Assembly (NCBI GenBank): GCA_041687095.1
Contig: JAWLCQ010000045.1
Span: 1 to 30,047 of the forward strand
DNA length: 30,047 nucleotides
Source: JAWLCQ01 sp041687095
GTDB taxonomy: Bacteria; Planctomycetota; Phycisphaerae; SM23-33
Direction of reading: 5' to 3'
The notes under the pieces were generated by a model. It had not been told where the DNA came from and ran no database searches. It worked only from the letters and a program-made list of their open reading frames with translations. Below are positions 22,661 to 30,032 of this stretch, in pieces (the first letter of the stretch is position 1; every line of letters begins with the position of its first letter). The position numbers and the translations under genes are program-made.

Positions 22661-24193
22661 ATGAAGAAACCGAACGTGCTGTACATCATGGCCGATCAGT
22701 TCCACGCCGACTGCATGTCCCACGCCGGCCGACAGGTCCGCACGCCCAACCTCGACGGTCTCGCCGCCGATGGGGCGGTTTTCGAACGCGCCTACTGCAA
22801 CAACCCCATCTGCGCCCCGTCACGCATCTGCTTCGTCACGGGGCAGTACGTCCACACCCATGGGGTCCAGGGGAACCGGACGGCGCTGTATCCGCGGCGG
22901 AACTCCGACACCTTCCCCGCCCTGTTCCGCCGCAGCGGGTATCGCACCGCCCTGACGGGCAAAGCCCACATGCCGCGCCTGTGGAACGAGGAGGGCTTCG
23001 AGCACCTCGCCTACACCGACCTCATCGACGCCGACCCCCGCGACCCGCTCACCAACCACTACTTCGCCTACCTCGATGAACGAGGGCTCGCCAACTGGTA
23101 CGAGGAGGGCACCGAGCGCCCCGGGCAGGACGGGACGCTCCTGGGCACCCACCCCGCCGACCTGCCCTACGAGCACAGCATCGAACGCTTCACGGGCGAC
23201 CGCACGCTCGCGTTCCTTCAGGAGGGCAGGGACGCGGGCGACGAGCGCCCGTTCCTCATCCACATGAGCTTCCAGCGCCCGCACTCGCCCATCCGCCCCG
23301 CCCGCGAGTACTTCGACCTCTACGACCCCGCCGAGATCGAGCTGCCCCCGTCGGCGGTGGACTGGTTCGAGAGGCACTTCGCGGGCAAGCCCGCGCACAT
23401 GGTGGAGATGCTCCGCGGGGGGCGGACGTACCCGCTCGCCAACGACGACCCCATGGCCCTCAAGACCGTCCTCGCCGCCTACTACGCCCTCATCACCTGC
23501 ATCGACATGGAGATCGGGCGCGTCGTCCAGTGGCTCAAGGACCACGGGGAGTACGACAACACCATCTTCGTCTTCACGGCCGACCACGGGGACTTCGCGG
23601 GGGACCACGGGCTGTTCCACAAGAACTTCGGGATCTACGAGAGCATCCACCGCATCCCGTTCCTCTTCCGCTACCCGGGCGGGCAGCGAGGGGTGCGGAC
23701 GCGGGAGATCATCGAGTCCGTGGACCTGTACCCCTCCCTGTGCGAACTCGCGGGGCTGCAGGCGCCGGCCGGTGTCGAGGGCCGCTCGTTCCTGCCCATC
23801 CTCCGCGACGGGGCGAAGGGCAAGGACGAGGCCCTCGCCGAATGGTCCTGGGGCGGGGGCACGCGGACCAACGCCCTGCGGACGGATCGCTACCGCCTCG
23901 TCTACTACAACCGCCAGGCCGGCGGGGAGCTGTACGACCACCAGACCGACCCCGGAGAGATCGAGAACCTCTGGAACGACCCCGCCCACGCCGACGTCCG
24001 CCGCGAACTCACCGAACGCCTCTTCGACCGCGTCAACTCCTACCGTGCGGCCCAGGAGATGCGCGACGACGCCGCCATCGGCAGGGCGGAACGCTTCCTG
24101 CCCGGCCCGCTGGTGCAGTTCGGGACCGTCGAATGGGAACAGCTCCGCCAGGCGTACTCCAACCCGACGCCCGGGAGAGGACCTGTCGGGTAG
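22661..24193 (+). CDS. Cys-type sulfatase (arylsulfatase family)
   Basis: A 510-residue sulfatase. It hydrolyses sulfate esters using a formylglycine made from Cys51 in CAPSR (NNPICAPSRICFVTGQY). Metal ligands appear as MADQFHADC near the N-terminus and FTADHGDFAGDHG in the middle; the usual R..HSPL-like block is HMSFQRPHSPIRP. The family has export and cytosolic forms; no signal peptide is visible here, which is unusual for a planctomycete sulfatase. ATG 22661 is 6 nt from GGAG, better than the adjacent ATG 22658. A sulfatase-maturase is not in the window. Divergent from the 792-residue protein. The substrate is unknown; aryl or polysaccharide sulfate are both possible. Confidence 0.9.
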   Translation: MKKPNVLYIMADQFHADCMSHAGRQVRTPNLDGLAADGAVFERAYCNNPICAPSRICFVTGQYVHTHGVQGNRTALYPRRNSDTFPALFRRSGYRTALTGKAHMPRLWNEEGFEHLAYTDLIDADPRDPLTNHYFAYLDERGLANWYEEGTERPGQDGTLLGTHPADLPYEHSIERFTGDRTLAFLQEGRDAGDERPFLIHMSFQRPHSPIRPAREYFDLYDPAEIELPPSAVDWFERHFAGKPAHMVEMLRGGRTYPLANDDPMALKTVLAAYYALITCIDMEIGRVVQWLKDHGEYDNTIFVFTADHGDFAGDHGLFHKNFGIYESIHRIPFLFRYPGGQRGVRTREIIESVDLYPSLCELAGLQAPAGVEGRSFLPILRDGAKGKDEALAEWSWGGGTRTNALRTDRYRLVYYNRQAGGELYDHQTDPGEIENLWNDPAHADVRRELTERLFDRVNSYRAAQEMRDDAAIGRAERFLPGPLVQFGTVEWEQLRQAYSNPTPGRGPVG

Positions 24194-24210
24194 CTTCGGA
24201 TTCGAATTCC

Positions 24211-24426
24211 GGTAACCGTTCACGCCTTCACAGACAGCGGCGAAGGCGTGACGAGAGGAAACAGCCCCGAAGAAAGGGATTACGCAGATTTTGAGATGGC
24301 ACAGATTGAGGAGAAGAACACCTCCCTGTTCTCCCATCTGTGCCATCCAGAAATCTGTGTAATCCCCTTCTCTCTGGCTGTTTCTTCAGATTTCCGTCGC
24401 CGCATGCACAGGCGTGAACGGTTACC
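24211..24426. mobile_element. MITE-like palindromic element, copy A (216 bp)
   Basis: Perfect 16-bp terminal inverted repeats, GGTAACCGTTCACGCC (24211-24226) and its complement (24411-24426). Just inside the left end is a 9-bp hairpin (cacgccttc/gaaggcgtg). The middle folds back on itself over roughly 40 bp per side: gggattacgcagatttt...gatggcacagat faces atctgtgccatc...aaatctgtgtaatcccc. There is no coding capacity: the ORF that crosses it is only read through the palindrome. Copy B is at 29817-30032. A short Tsd-like duplication was not found. Non-autonomous transposable element is the best reading. Confidence 0.75.
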
Positions 24427-24440
24427 GCAATCCGAAATCC

Positions 24441-25235
24441 TCAGGCCCCCGGTTCCGTTCGGATCACGGGCGTCTCAACGGGGAGGACGACCATCGCTTC
24501 CTGCGCCGTTCGGTATCCGCGGGCGAAGCGGAGGTGGACGACCAGCAGCACCGCCAGGGCGAGGATGGGGTAGGCGACAAAGCGGGCGTAGTAGACGATG
24601 CGGTCCCAGAGGGACACGGGGTCCCCGGCCCAGCCGTTGACCTCGGCCGTGCCGGAGAGCAGTTCGTAGAGCGTGTACGGCGCCCCGGTGACGTACATGC
24701 CGGGGAAGATCCGCGACCAGGGCAGGAGCAGGGCGAGGAGGATGAGCGCCCAGAGGGTGGCCCCGATGAAGCCCTTGGCCCCGCCCAGGCGGCCGACCAG
24801 GGACAGCAGGCTCGCGAAGAACGCCGCCATCATCAGCAGCGCCGCCAGGATCGGCAGCATGGCCTTGGCGACCTCCATGGCCACTCCGAGAACTCCCCGC
24901 CATGTGCGCGCCCCGCTCTCGATGTCGACCGGGGCCTCGGCGGGCGCGGAGGGCTCGCCGGTTTGGGTGGCGGGGGCGGCGGGTGTCTGGGCGTCGGAGA
25001 CGCGGGCCTGGGGGATCCGCTCGCGAGGGGCGTCGGGGGCGGCGGCGGGACCGGCCTGGTAGTACTCGCGGAGCCCGGGCTCCATCAGGTCGGTGAACGT
25101 GAGGATCACGAACCCCGCCAGCGGGACCAGCAGGCCGATGACCAGCAGGACGAACAGGATGTTTCGGGCGAGGCGGACGGGGTGCAGTGCGTCGGCGTAC
25201 TCCGACAGCAGCGGACGGTAATCCACGGCGGACAT
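24441..25235 (-). CDS. Uncharacterised four-helix membrane protein
   Basis: A 264-residue protein with one TM near the N-terminus (about 25-48, after a 24-residue cytoplasmic start) and three more at about 117-146, 156-173 and 216-236. A proline/alanine-rich, probably extracytoplasmic, loop (60-110) follows the first TM. I do not recognise the family. ATG 25235 is chosen because AAAGGAG lies 6 nt upstream; the frame opens 13 codons earlier, which would place the start before the ribosome site. The gene has its own promoter with a perfect TATAAT. Monocistronic, downstream of leuS but separated by a hairpin. No function is proposed. Confidence 0.75.
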   Translation of the reverse strand: MSAVDYRPLLSEYADALHPVRLARNILFVLLVIGLLVPLAGFVILTFTDLMEPGLREYYQAGPAAAPDAPRERIPQARVSDAQTPAAPATQTGEPSAPAEAPVDIESGARTWRGVLGVAMEVAKAMLPILAALLMMAAFFASLLSLVGRLGGAKGFIGATLWALILLALLLPWSRIFPGMYVTGAPYTLYELLSGTAEVNGWAGDPVSLWDRIVYYARFVAYPILALAVLLVVHLRFARGYRTAQEAMVVLPVETPVIRTEPGA

Positions 25236-25263
25236 GCGAGTCTCCTTTTCCTGTGACCGGGTG

Positions 25264-25294
25264 CGGCGGGACATGCCCGCCGGGAGTCATTATA
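25264..25294 (-). promoter_or_regulatory. Consensus -10 with a 5'-terminal mRNA hairpin
   Basis: Minus-strand TATAAT (25294-25289) is a perfect -10; the -35 17 nt upstream is poor. Transcription would start about 25282, where a 7-bp stem (CGGCGGG/CCCGCCG, 25282-25264, 5-nt loop) begins at the very 5' end of the transcript. Such a terminal hairpin can stabilise an mRNA. The ribosome site AAAGGAG follows downstream. Confidence 0.5.
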
Positions 25295-25360
25295 GGAGGA
25301 GACCGTCCGGACGCCAGAGGTGAAGGTGCCCGGATGACAATGTACCGCCCCCAAAGACGG

Positions 25361-25428
25361 CAGGGATGCAGGGGATGCAGGGGATAAAGGAGAACCAGCT
25401 CCTATCCCGTGCATCCCCTGCATCCCTG
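25361..25428. repeat. 26-bp inverted repeat downstream of leuS
   Basis: Arms at 25361-25386 and 25403-25428 match at 25 of 26 positions, each built of the word GGGATGCAG repeated two or three times; a 16-nt loop with GGAG/CTCC separates them. It lies 20 bp past the leuS stop, between it and the membrane-protein gene, and could act as a strong bidirectional transcription barrier, although it has no T-run. Confidence 0.8.
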
Positions 25429-25448
25429 CTCGTTCCTGGGGATCGGTG

Positions 25449-28400
25449 TTACTTGACCACGAAGTTGACCAGCTTGCCCTTGACCACGAACTGCTTGACG
25501 ATGGTCTTGCCCTCGAGCTGGCCGCGGATGCGGTCGTGCTCGCGGGCGGCGGCGAGGATGGCGTCGTCATCGCCGTCGGCGGGGACGGCGATGCGGGCGC
25601 GGACCTTGCCGTTCACCTGCACCGCCACCTCGACGGTCTGCTCGGTGAGGCGGGCCTCGTCGTACGTCGGGAAGGGCTCGTAGGTCAGCGACGCGTCGTG
25701 CCCCATCGCCTCCCACAGCTCCTCCCCGAGGTGCGGGGCGAAGGGCGCCAGCAGCAGCACGAACCGCTCGGCCTGGCTGCGGGTGAGGGCCTGGGCCTTG
25801 TAGACGGCGTTGACGAACTCCATCATCGCGGCGATGGCCGTGTTGAACTTCAGGGCCTCCACGTCCTCGCCCACCTTCTTGATGAGGCGGTGCAGGGCCT
25901 TCTCGATCTCCTCGCTGCCCGATCCGTCGGTGACGAGCGACGCCTGATCGCGGTCGCCCACGACCATCCGCCACGACCGCTGCAGGAACCGGTACACCCC
26001 GGGCACGTCCTGGGTGTTCCAGGGCTTGGACGCCTCCAGCGGACCCATGAACATCTCGTAGAGGCGGAACGTGTCCGCCCCGTACTGGCCGATGACCTCG
26101 TCGGGGTTCACGACGTTCTTGAGGCTCTTGGACATCTTCTCGACGGTCTCGCTGAGCACCTCGCCCGTCTCGACGTGCCGCGGGACCTCGCCCGTGCGGT
26201 CCACCTTGTCGTAGGGCAGGTACACCCCGCGCGCGTCGCGGTAGGCGAACGAGCGGATCATGCCCTGGTTGAAGAGCTTCCCGAACGGTTCGGGCGTGGA
26301 GACGTGCCCGAGGTCGAACAGCACCTTGTGCCAGAACCGCGCGTAGAGCAGGTGCAGCACGGCGTGCTCGGCGCCGCCGACGTAAAGGTCCACGCCCCCG
26401 GAGGGGTTGCGGTCGCTGCGGCCCATCCAGTACCGCTCGATCTCCGGGTCGCAGAACCGCTGCTCGTTCCGCGGGTCGAGGTAGCGGAGGTAGTACCAGC
26501 AGCTCCCCGCCCACTGGGGCATGGTGTTCAGCTCGCGCGTGCCCTCGCCCCCGCAGGAGGGGCACGACGTGCGGGCCCACTCCTTGGCCTTGCCCAGCGG
26601 GGGGCGCGGCGGGGCGGCCGGGTCGTCCGACGACTCGGGCGTGAAGTCCTCCATCTCCGGCAGGCGGAGCGGGAGGTCTTTCTCCGGGACAGCCACCACG
26701 CCGCACCGCTCGCAGTGGATGATGGGGAACGGCTCGCCCCAGTAGCGCTGGCGGGAGAACAGCCAGTCGCGGAGCTTGTAGTTCACCGCTCGCTTGCCCA
26801 GCCCCGCCGTCGCGAGGTCCTCGGTGATCCGCTTCTTGAACTCGGGGGTGAGCAGCCCGTCGTACGGTCCGCTGTTGACGGCGGTCCCGTCGGCCACGTA
26901 CACGTCTGCCGGAGGATCCTTCAGCGTACGATACCCTGGCTTCATCAAGAAAGCTTCATGGGCGAAGTCCACGTATTCGGGCTCAACGTCGAAGAACTCC
27001 TTCGGTGGGTCCGGCTGCCGTGGATGATGCGGGACCGCGTAGACCGTCAGCCCCTCCAGCGTCTCCTTGCGGTAGTTGTGCTCGGCGGCCCATCGGTCCC
27101 ACCCGGCCTTGGGCGGGTGCTCCGGATCAATGATCAGAAAGCCCTCGAAATCAATGGGATCGTATTGCCTTGCCTGTTCGCGAAGCAGGTATTCCTTGCG
27201 GTCGCGGGCGACAACCGTGCGGATTTCGAGATCGAAGGTCTGTGCGAACTCGAAGTCTCGCGTGTCGTGCGCCGGGACGGCCATGATCGCCCCGGTGCCG
27301 TAGCCCATCATGACGTAGTCGGCGACCCAGATGGGGATGGGCTGGCGGGTGACGGGGTTGATGGCGTGGGCGCCGGTGAACACGCCGGTCTTGGCCTTGG
27401 CGTCGGCGGTGCGCTCGAGTTCGGACTTCTGGGCGGCGGCGGCGACGTACTGCTTGACCGCGCTGCGCTGGTCGTCGGTGGTGATGCGGTCCACGAGCGG
27501 GTGCTCGGGGGCGAGGACCATGTAGGTGGCCCCGAAGAGCGTGTCGGGGCGCGTGGTGAAGACGCGGATGACCTCGTCCTCGGGCACAGCCGGGAAGCCG
27601 CTGCTCTTCCGCTCGGTGAACCACGTGTCGTCGCCGATGGCGTCCAGCGGGAAGTCCACCTCCGCCCCCACGCTCTTGCCGATCCAGTTGCGCTGCATGA
27701 TCTTGATCGGTTCGGGCCACTCGACCGTGTCGATGTCGGCGAGGAGGCGTTCGGCGTAGGCGGTGATGCGGAGCATCCACTGGCGGAGGGCGCGGCGGTA
27801 GACGGGGTGGTCTCCGCGTTCGCTGCGGCCCTCGTTGGTGACCTCCTCGTTGGCCAGGACGGTCCCGAGCTTGGGGCACCAGTTGACGGGGACTTCGGCC
27901 TGGTAGGCGAGGCGGTGGTCGTCGAGGATCTGGCGGCGTTCCTCGTCGCTCAGCTCGTGCCACTTCCGCGTCCCGACGGGGGGGCCGGCGAGGGCGTCGA
28001 GGGCGACGCGCGGGTTGGCGACGAGTTCGCCGGCGGGGGAGAGGACGTACTCCCCGTCCTGGAGCTTCTCGATGAGTTCGGCGATGGGGCGGGCGGCGTT
28101 GGCGGCGGGGTCGAACCAGCTATGGAAGAGCTGGAGGAAGATCCACTGCGTCCAGCGGTAGTAGGGGACGTCGGTGGTGGCGACGCGGCGGGACCAGTCG
28201 TAGGAGAACCCGAACATGCGGATCTGCCGCTCGATGTTCGCGATGTTCTGCTCCGTCGTCACCCGCGGGTGCACGCCGTGCTCGACGGCGTATTGCTCGG
28301 CCGGGAGGCCGAACGCGTCGTAGCCCATCGGGTGCAGGACGTTGTACCCGCGCATGCGGGCGTAGCGGCACATGATGTCGGTGGCGGTGTAGCCCTCCGG

Positions 28401-28571
28401 GTGCCCGACGTGCAGGCCCGCCCCCGAGGGGTAGGGGAACATGTCCAGGACGTAGAGCTTGGGCCGCTCCGTGAAGCCCTCGTCGCCCGGGTTGGGCTGG
28501 ACGAACGTGCCGTGCTCCTCCCAGTACTGCTGCCACTTCGTTTCGATCGCCGTGAAGTCATACCCGGCCAT
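25449..28571 (-). CDS. leuS: Leucyl-tRNA synthetase (long, with insertions)
   Basis: A 1040-residue class Ia LeuRS charging tRNA-Leu. The HIGH motif is HVGH (54-57, in GLHVGHPEGY) and the KMSKS motif is at 812-816. The editing (CP1) domain has GTGAIMAVPAHDTRD; a zinc-binding module is seen as CERCG with SCPSCGG. It is well above the ~860 residues of E. coli LeuRS. Most of the excess is an added ~75-90 residues in the CP1 region after AVPAHDTRD (EYLLREQARQYD to NSGPYDGL) and ~40 before NWCPKLGTVLAN. ATG 28571 has AGGAG 7 nt upstream (28579-28583); upstream in-frame codons run into the attenuator hairpin. Controlled by the leader described at 28642-28813. Confidence 0.97.
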   Translation of the reverse strand: MAGYDFTAIETKWQQYWEEHGTFVQPNPGDEGFTERPKLYVLDMFPYPSGAGLHVGHPEGYTATDIMCRYARMRGYNVLHPMGYDAFGLPAEQYAVEHGVHPRVTTEQNIANIERQIRMFGFSYDWSRRVATTDVPYYRWTQWIFLQLFHSWFDPAANAARPIAELIEKLQDGEYVLSPAGELVANPRVALDALAGPPVGTRKWHELSDEERRQILDDHRLAYQAEVPVNWCPKLGTVLANEEVTNEGRSERGDHPVYRRALRQWMLRITAYAERLLADIDTVEWPEPIKIMQRNWIGKSVGAEVDFPLDAIGDDTWFTERKSSGFPAVPEDEVIRVFTTRPDTLFGATYMVLAPEHPLVDRITTDDQRSAVKQYVAAAAQKSELERTADAKAKTGVFTGAHAINPVTRQPIPIWVADYVMMGYGTGAIMAVPAHDTRDFEFAQTFDLEIRTVVARDRKEYLLREQARQYDPIDFEGFLIIDPEHPPKAGWDRWAAEHNYRKETLEGLTVYAVPHHPRQPDPPKEFFDVEPEYVDFAHEAFLMKPGYRTLKDPPADVYVADGTAVNSGPYDGLLTPEFKKRITEDLATAGLGKRAVNYKLRDWLFSRQRYWGEPFPIIHCERCGVVAVPEKDLPLRLPEMEDFTPESSDDPAAPPRPPLGKAKEWARTSCPSCGGEGTRELNTMPQWAGSCWYYLRYLDPRNEQRFCDPEIERYWMGRSDRNPSGGVDLYVGGAEHAVLHLLYARFWHKVLFDLGHVSTPEPFGKLFNQGMIRSFAYRDARGVYLPYDKVDRTGEVPRHVETGEVLSETVEKMSKSLKNVVNPDEVIGQYGADTFRLYEMFMGPLEASKPWNTQDVPGVYRFLQRSWRMVVGDRDQASLVTDGSGSEEIEKALHRLIKKVGEDVEALKFNTAIAAMMEFVNAVYKAQALTRSQAERFVLLLAPFAPHLGEELWEAMGHDASLTYEPFPTYDEARLTEQTVEVAVQVNGKVRARIAVPADGDDDAILAAAREHDRIRGQLEGKTIVKQFVVKGKLVNFVVK

Positions 28572-28641
28572 GCCGTTGCTCCTCATCGCTCCGGGGGGGA
28601 GCGTCTTGCTCTCGGGGATCGCGCCCCACAGGTCGCGATAC

Positions 28642-28679
28642 AAAAACACCTCGCGTCGTTTGGGAAGGACCGCGAGGTG
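28642..28679 (-). terminator. Intrinsic terminator hairpin in the leuS leader (attenuator)
   Basis: Minus strand: stem CACCTCGCG (28679-28671), 15-nt loop, CGCGAGGTG (28655-28647), then TTTTT (28646-28642). It begins 31 nt after the leader-peptide stop and 70 nt before the leuS start. A 9-bp GC-rich stem followed by T5 is the classic intrinsic terminator, positioned inside the transcript that must continue into leuS. An obvious antiterminator hairpin was not found by eye. Confidence 0.75.
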
Positions 28680-28709
28680 GGAAAGGTTCCAGGGAAGGCC
28701 CGCGATCCG

Positions 28710-28769
28710 TCAGCGCGCAGCTAGGTGTGCCGATAGCAGCCGGACCAGACTGTCACGCGGACGCATCAT
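28710..28769 (-). CDS. Leucine-rich leader peptide upstream of leuS
   Basis: A 19-codon ORF, MMRPRDSLVRLLSAHLAAR, too short for gene finders. Four of its last twelve codons are Leu (CTG, CTG, CTA, CTA), two of them CTA, which is rare in this GC-rich sequence. The first ATG lies about 9 nt after the predicted transcription start, with no Shine-Dalgarno sequence, so it would be read from an almost leaderless mRNA. The ORF stops 31 nt before a terminator hairpin. In attenuation systems (leu, his, trp, ilv operons) ribosome stalling at such codons decides termination. Here starvation for charged tRNA-Leu would let transcription reach leuS. That the ORF is translated is inference. Confidence 0.6.
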   Translation of the reverse strand: MMRPRDSLVRLLSAHLAAR

Positions 28770-28784
28770 AGGGCACCGAAAGGA

Positions 28785-28813
28785 ATTATCGGTGGGGCGC
28801 GGCGGGGCGTCAA
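28785..28813 (-). promoter_or_regulatory. Promoter of the leuS leader and leuS
   Basis: Minus strand TTGACG (28813-28808), 17-nt spacer, GATAAT (28790-28785); each hexamer has five of six consensus bases. The start site would be near 28778. It lies in the short gap after the zinc-ribbon gene, so leuS is not dependent on upstream read-through. This is the best sigma70-type promoter in the window. Confidence 0.75.
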
Positions 28814-28825
28814 GCGGTTTCACCG

Positions 28826-29320
28826 TCACGTCCCCTGGGGGAAGAGGTAGATGATGGCGACGATGGCCAGGAGGATGATGGCGGCGGTGGCGATGAAGAC
28901 CCAGACGGCGACGAGGTTGCGGTGGGAGCGGCGGGAGGCGGGGGGGGAGGTGAAGCGGTCGAGCGGGGCGGCGGCGTTCTCCCCGTCGGGGATCTCGCCC
29001 TCGATGTCCACGACCGCCCCGATGATGTCCGTCTCCTCCGACGGGTCCTTGACGGAGGGCGTGAGTTCGAGGTCTTCGAAGGAGGGTTCGGAGTGGGAGG
29101 GCGGAGGCGGGGGCGGGGCGGAGTCATCCTCGGTGCGGTGTTCGGCTTCCTGGACGGCGGAGACGAGGGCGGCGATGGCGTCGTCCTGGGGCGGGGGGGC
29201 CCCGTCTTCGCGAGGGATGCGAATGAAGCCCTGGCACGCAGGACAGCGGCCCCGCGTGGCTGGGTTCGACATCGCCACCCGAACCGGATGGCCGCAATGC
29301 TCGCACCTGAAGCGCTTCAT
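28826..29320 (-). CDS. Zinc-ribbon protein with one C-terminal TM helix
   Basis: A 164-residue protein of unknown function. C6/C9 (CEHCG) and C26/C29 (CPAC) make a zinc ribbon, in a layout like planctomycete MJ0042-type zinc fingers that start small membrane proteins. A Pro-rich, acidic linker (about 37-133) follows, with runs of Pro at 68-73. A single TM helix (VAVWVFIATAAIILLAIVAIIYLF, about 137-160) ends in FPQGT. Topology is likely zinc ribbon in the cytoplasm. No ribosome site stands out before ATG 29320. It lies between yhbY and leuS on the same strand, but a palindrome and a promoter separate it from each neighbour. Confidence 0.7.
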   Translation of the reverse strand: MKRFRCEHCGHPVRVAMSNPATRGRCPACQGFIRIPREDGAPPPQDDAIAALVSAVQEAEHRTEDDSAPPPPPPSHSEPSFEDLELTPSVKDPSEETDIIGAVVDIEGEIPDGENAAAPLDRFTSPPASRRSHRNLVAVWVFIATAAIILLAIVAIIYLFPQGT

Positions 29321-29366
29321 ACGACAGGACCGGTCTCCCGAGGGCCGGCGGCGGTGCGGTGCGGCC

Positions 29367-29412
29367 GTGTCCGATACACACGACCACTACCTGTCCCCAT
29401 GGTATCGGACAC
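29367..29412. repeat. 11-bp inverted repeat between yhbY and the zinc-ribbon gene
   Basis: GTGTCCGATAC (29367-29377) and its exact complement (29402-29412) enclose a 24-nt loop. It lies just upstream of the zinc-ribbon gene and 24 bp past the yhbY stop (29437, minus strand). It may be a terminator stem or a two-half operator; no T-run follows on the minus strand. Confidence 0.5.
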
Positions 29413-29436
29413 CCCGCGAAATCGGCAAGAGTGAAT

Positions 29437-29754
29437 TCACATCTCGCCGCGCGGCAAATGGATTCTCTGGGGCTGGGGCAGCTCGTCGTTGGGGCGGTAG
29501 AGCAGCACGGTCCCCCCGACCGCGCCGGGGCTGACGCTGTCGGTGGCCTCGGTGAGGAGGGCGGCGGCGGCGCGGCGTTCGGCGGGTTGGAGGTCGCCTG
29601 GCAGGCGGACCTTGATCAGCTCGTGGCGGTCCAGGGCGTCGGACACGGCGGCGAGGAGGCCCTCGGTGAGCCCCTCGTGCCCGATCCGCACCACCGGGTC
29701 CAGCTTCTGCCCCAGGGAACGCAGGAACCGCTTCTGTTTGCCCGTCAGATCCAT
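29437..29754 (-). CDS. yhbY: YhbY/CRS1-domain RNA-binding protein
   Basis: A 105-residue RNA-binding protein with a single CRM (CRS1/YhbY) domain: LTGKQKRFLRSLGQKLDPVVRIGHEGLTEGLLAAVSDALDRHELIKVRL-type sequence, with the conserved IGHEGLT near residue 24 (the family GxxG loop is GHEG) and HELIKVRL. In E. coli YhbY associates with 50S ribosomal precursors. Length matches the family (~97 residues). AGGAG lies 10 nt before ATG 29754. Short and likely ordinary. The MITE-like element B begins 62 bp upstream. Confidence 0.93.
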   Translation of the reverse strand: MDLTGKQKRFLRSLGQKLDPVVRIGHEGLTEGLLAAVSDALDRHELIKVRLPGDLQPAERRAAAALLTEATDSVSPGAVGGTVLLYRPNDELPQPQRIHLPRGEM

Positions 29755-29775
29755 TCGATGTTATCTCCTCGCCCC

Positions 29776-29781
29776 ATAGTA
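29776..29781 (-). promoter_or_regulatory. Possible -10 of yhbY
   Basis: TACTAT on the minus strand, about 21 nt upstream of ATG 29754, leaves a ~15-nt leader containing the AGGAG. No good -35 is present at 17 nt. Confidence 0.35.
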
Positions 29782-29816
29782 TGCCGTGCGGAGCGCGGGG
29801 CGGGAATTGGAAAGTT

Positions 29817-30032
29817 GGTAACCGTTCACGCCTTCGCAAACAGCGGCGAAGGCGTGAAGAGAAGAAACGGCCCCGAAGAAGGGGGATTACGCAGATTATG
29901 AGATTGCACAGATTGAGGAAAATCGCATCGCTCCTCCCTCTCTTCTGCGTAATCCTGAAATCTGCGTAATCCCCTTCTCTCCCGCTGTTTCTTCAGACTC
30001 CTGTCGTCGCATGGGCAGGCGTGAACGGTTAC
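29817..30032. mobile_element. MITE-like palindromic element, copy B
   Basis: Ends GGTAACCGTTCACGCC (29817-29832) and GGCGTGAACGGTTAC (30018-30032), 15 matched bases. Inside the left end is a 13-bp hairpin ttcacgccttcgc/gcgaaggcgtgaa. The middle holds the same gggattacgcagatt / aatctgcgtaatcccc fold-back as copy A. Overall identity to copy A looks high in the arms and low in the central loop. It lies close to the window edge but is complete. Confidence 0.75.

Noticed and set aside
24248..24640. 130-residue frame through the MITE-like element
   Set aside because: It translates a palindrome and has no start or ribosome site of its own.
28572..28649. Longer leuS start at GTG 28649
   Set aside because: It begins inside the attenuator hairpin, while ATG 28571 has AGGAG at the right distance and starts the conserved N-terminus.
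25446..28724. 1092-residue plus-strand frame opposite leuS
   Set aside because: leuS is unambiguous, with HVGH and KMSKS motifs; the opposite frame carries none.
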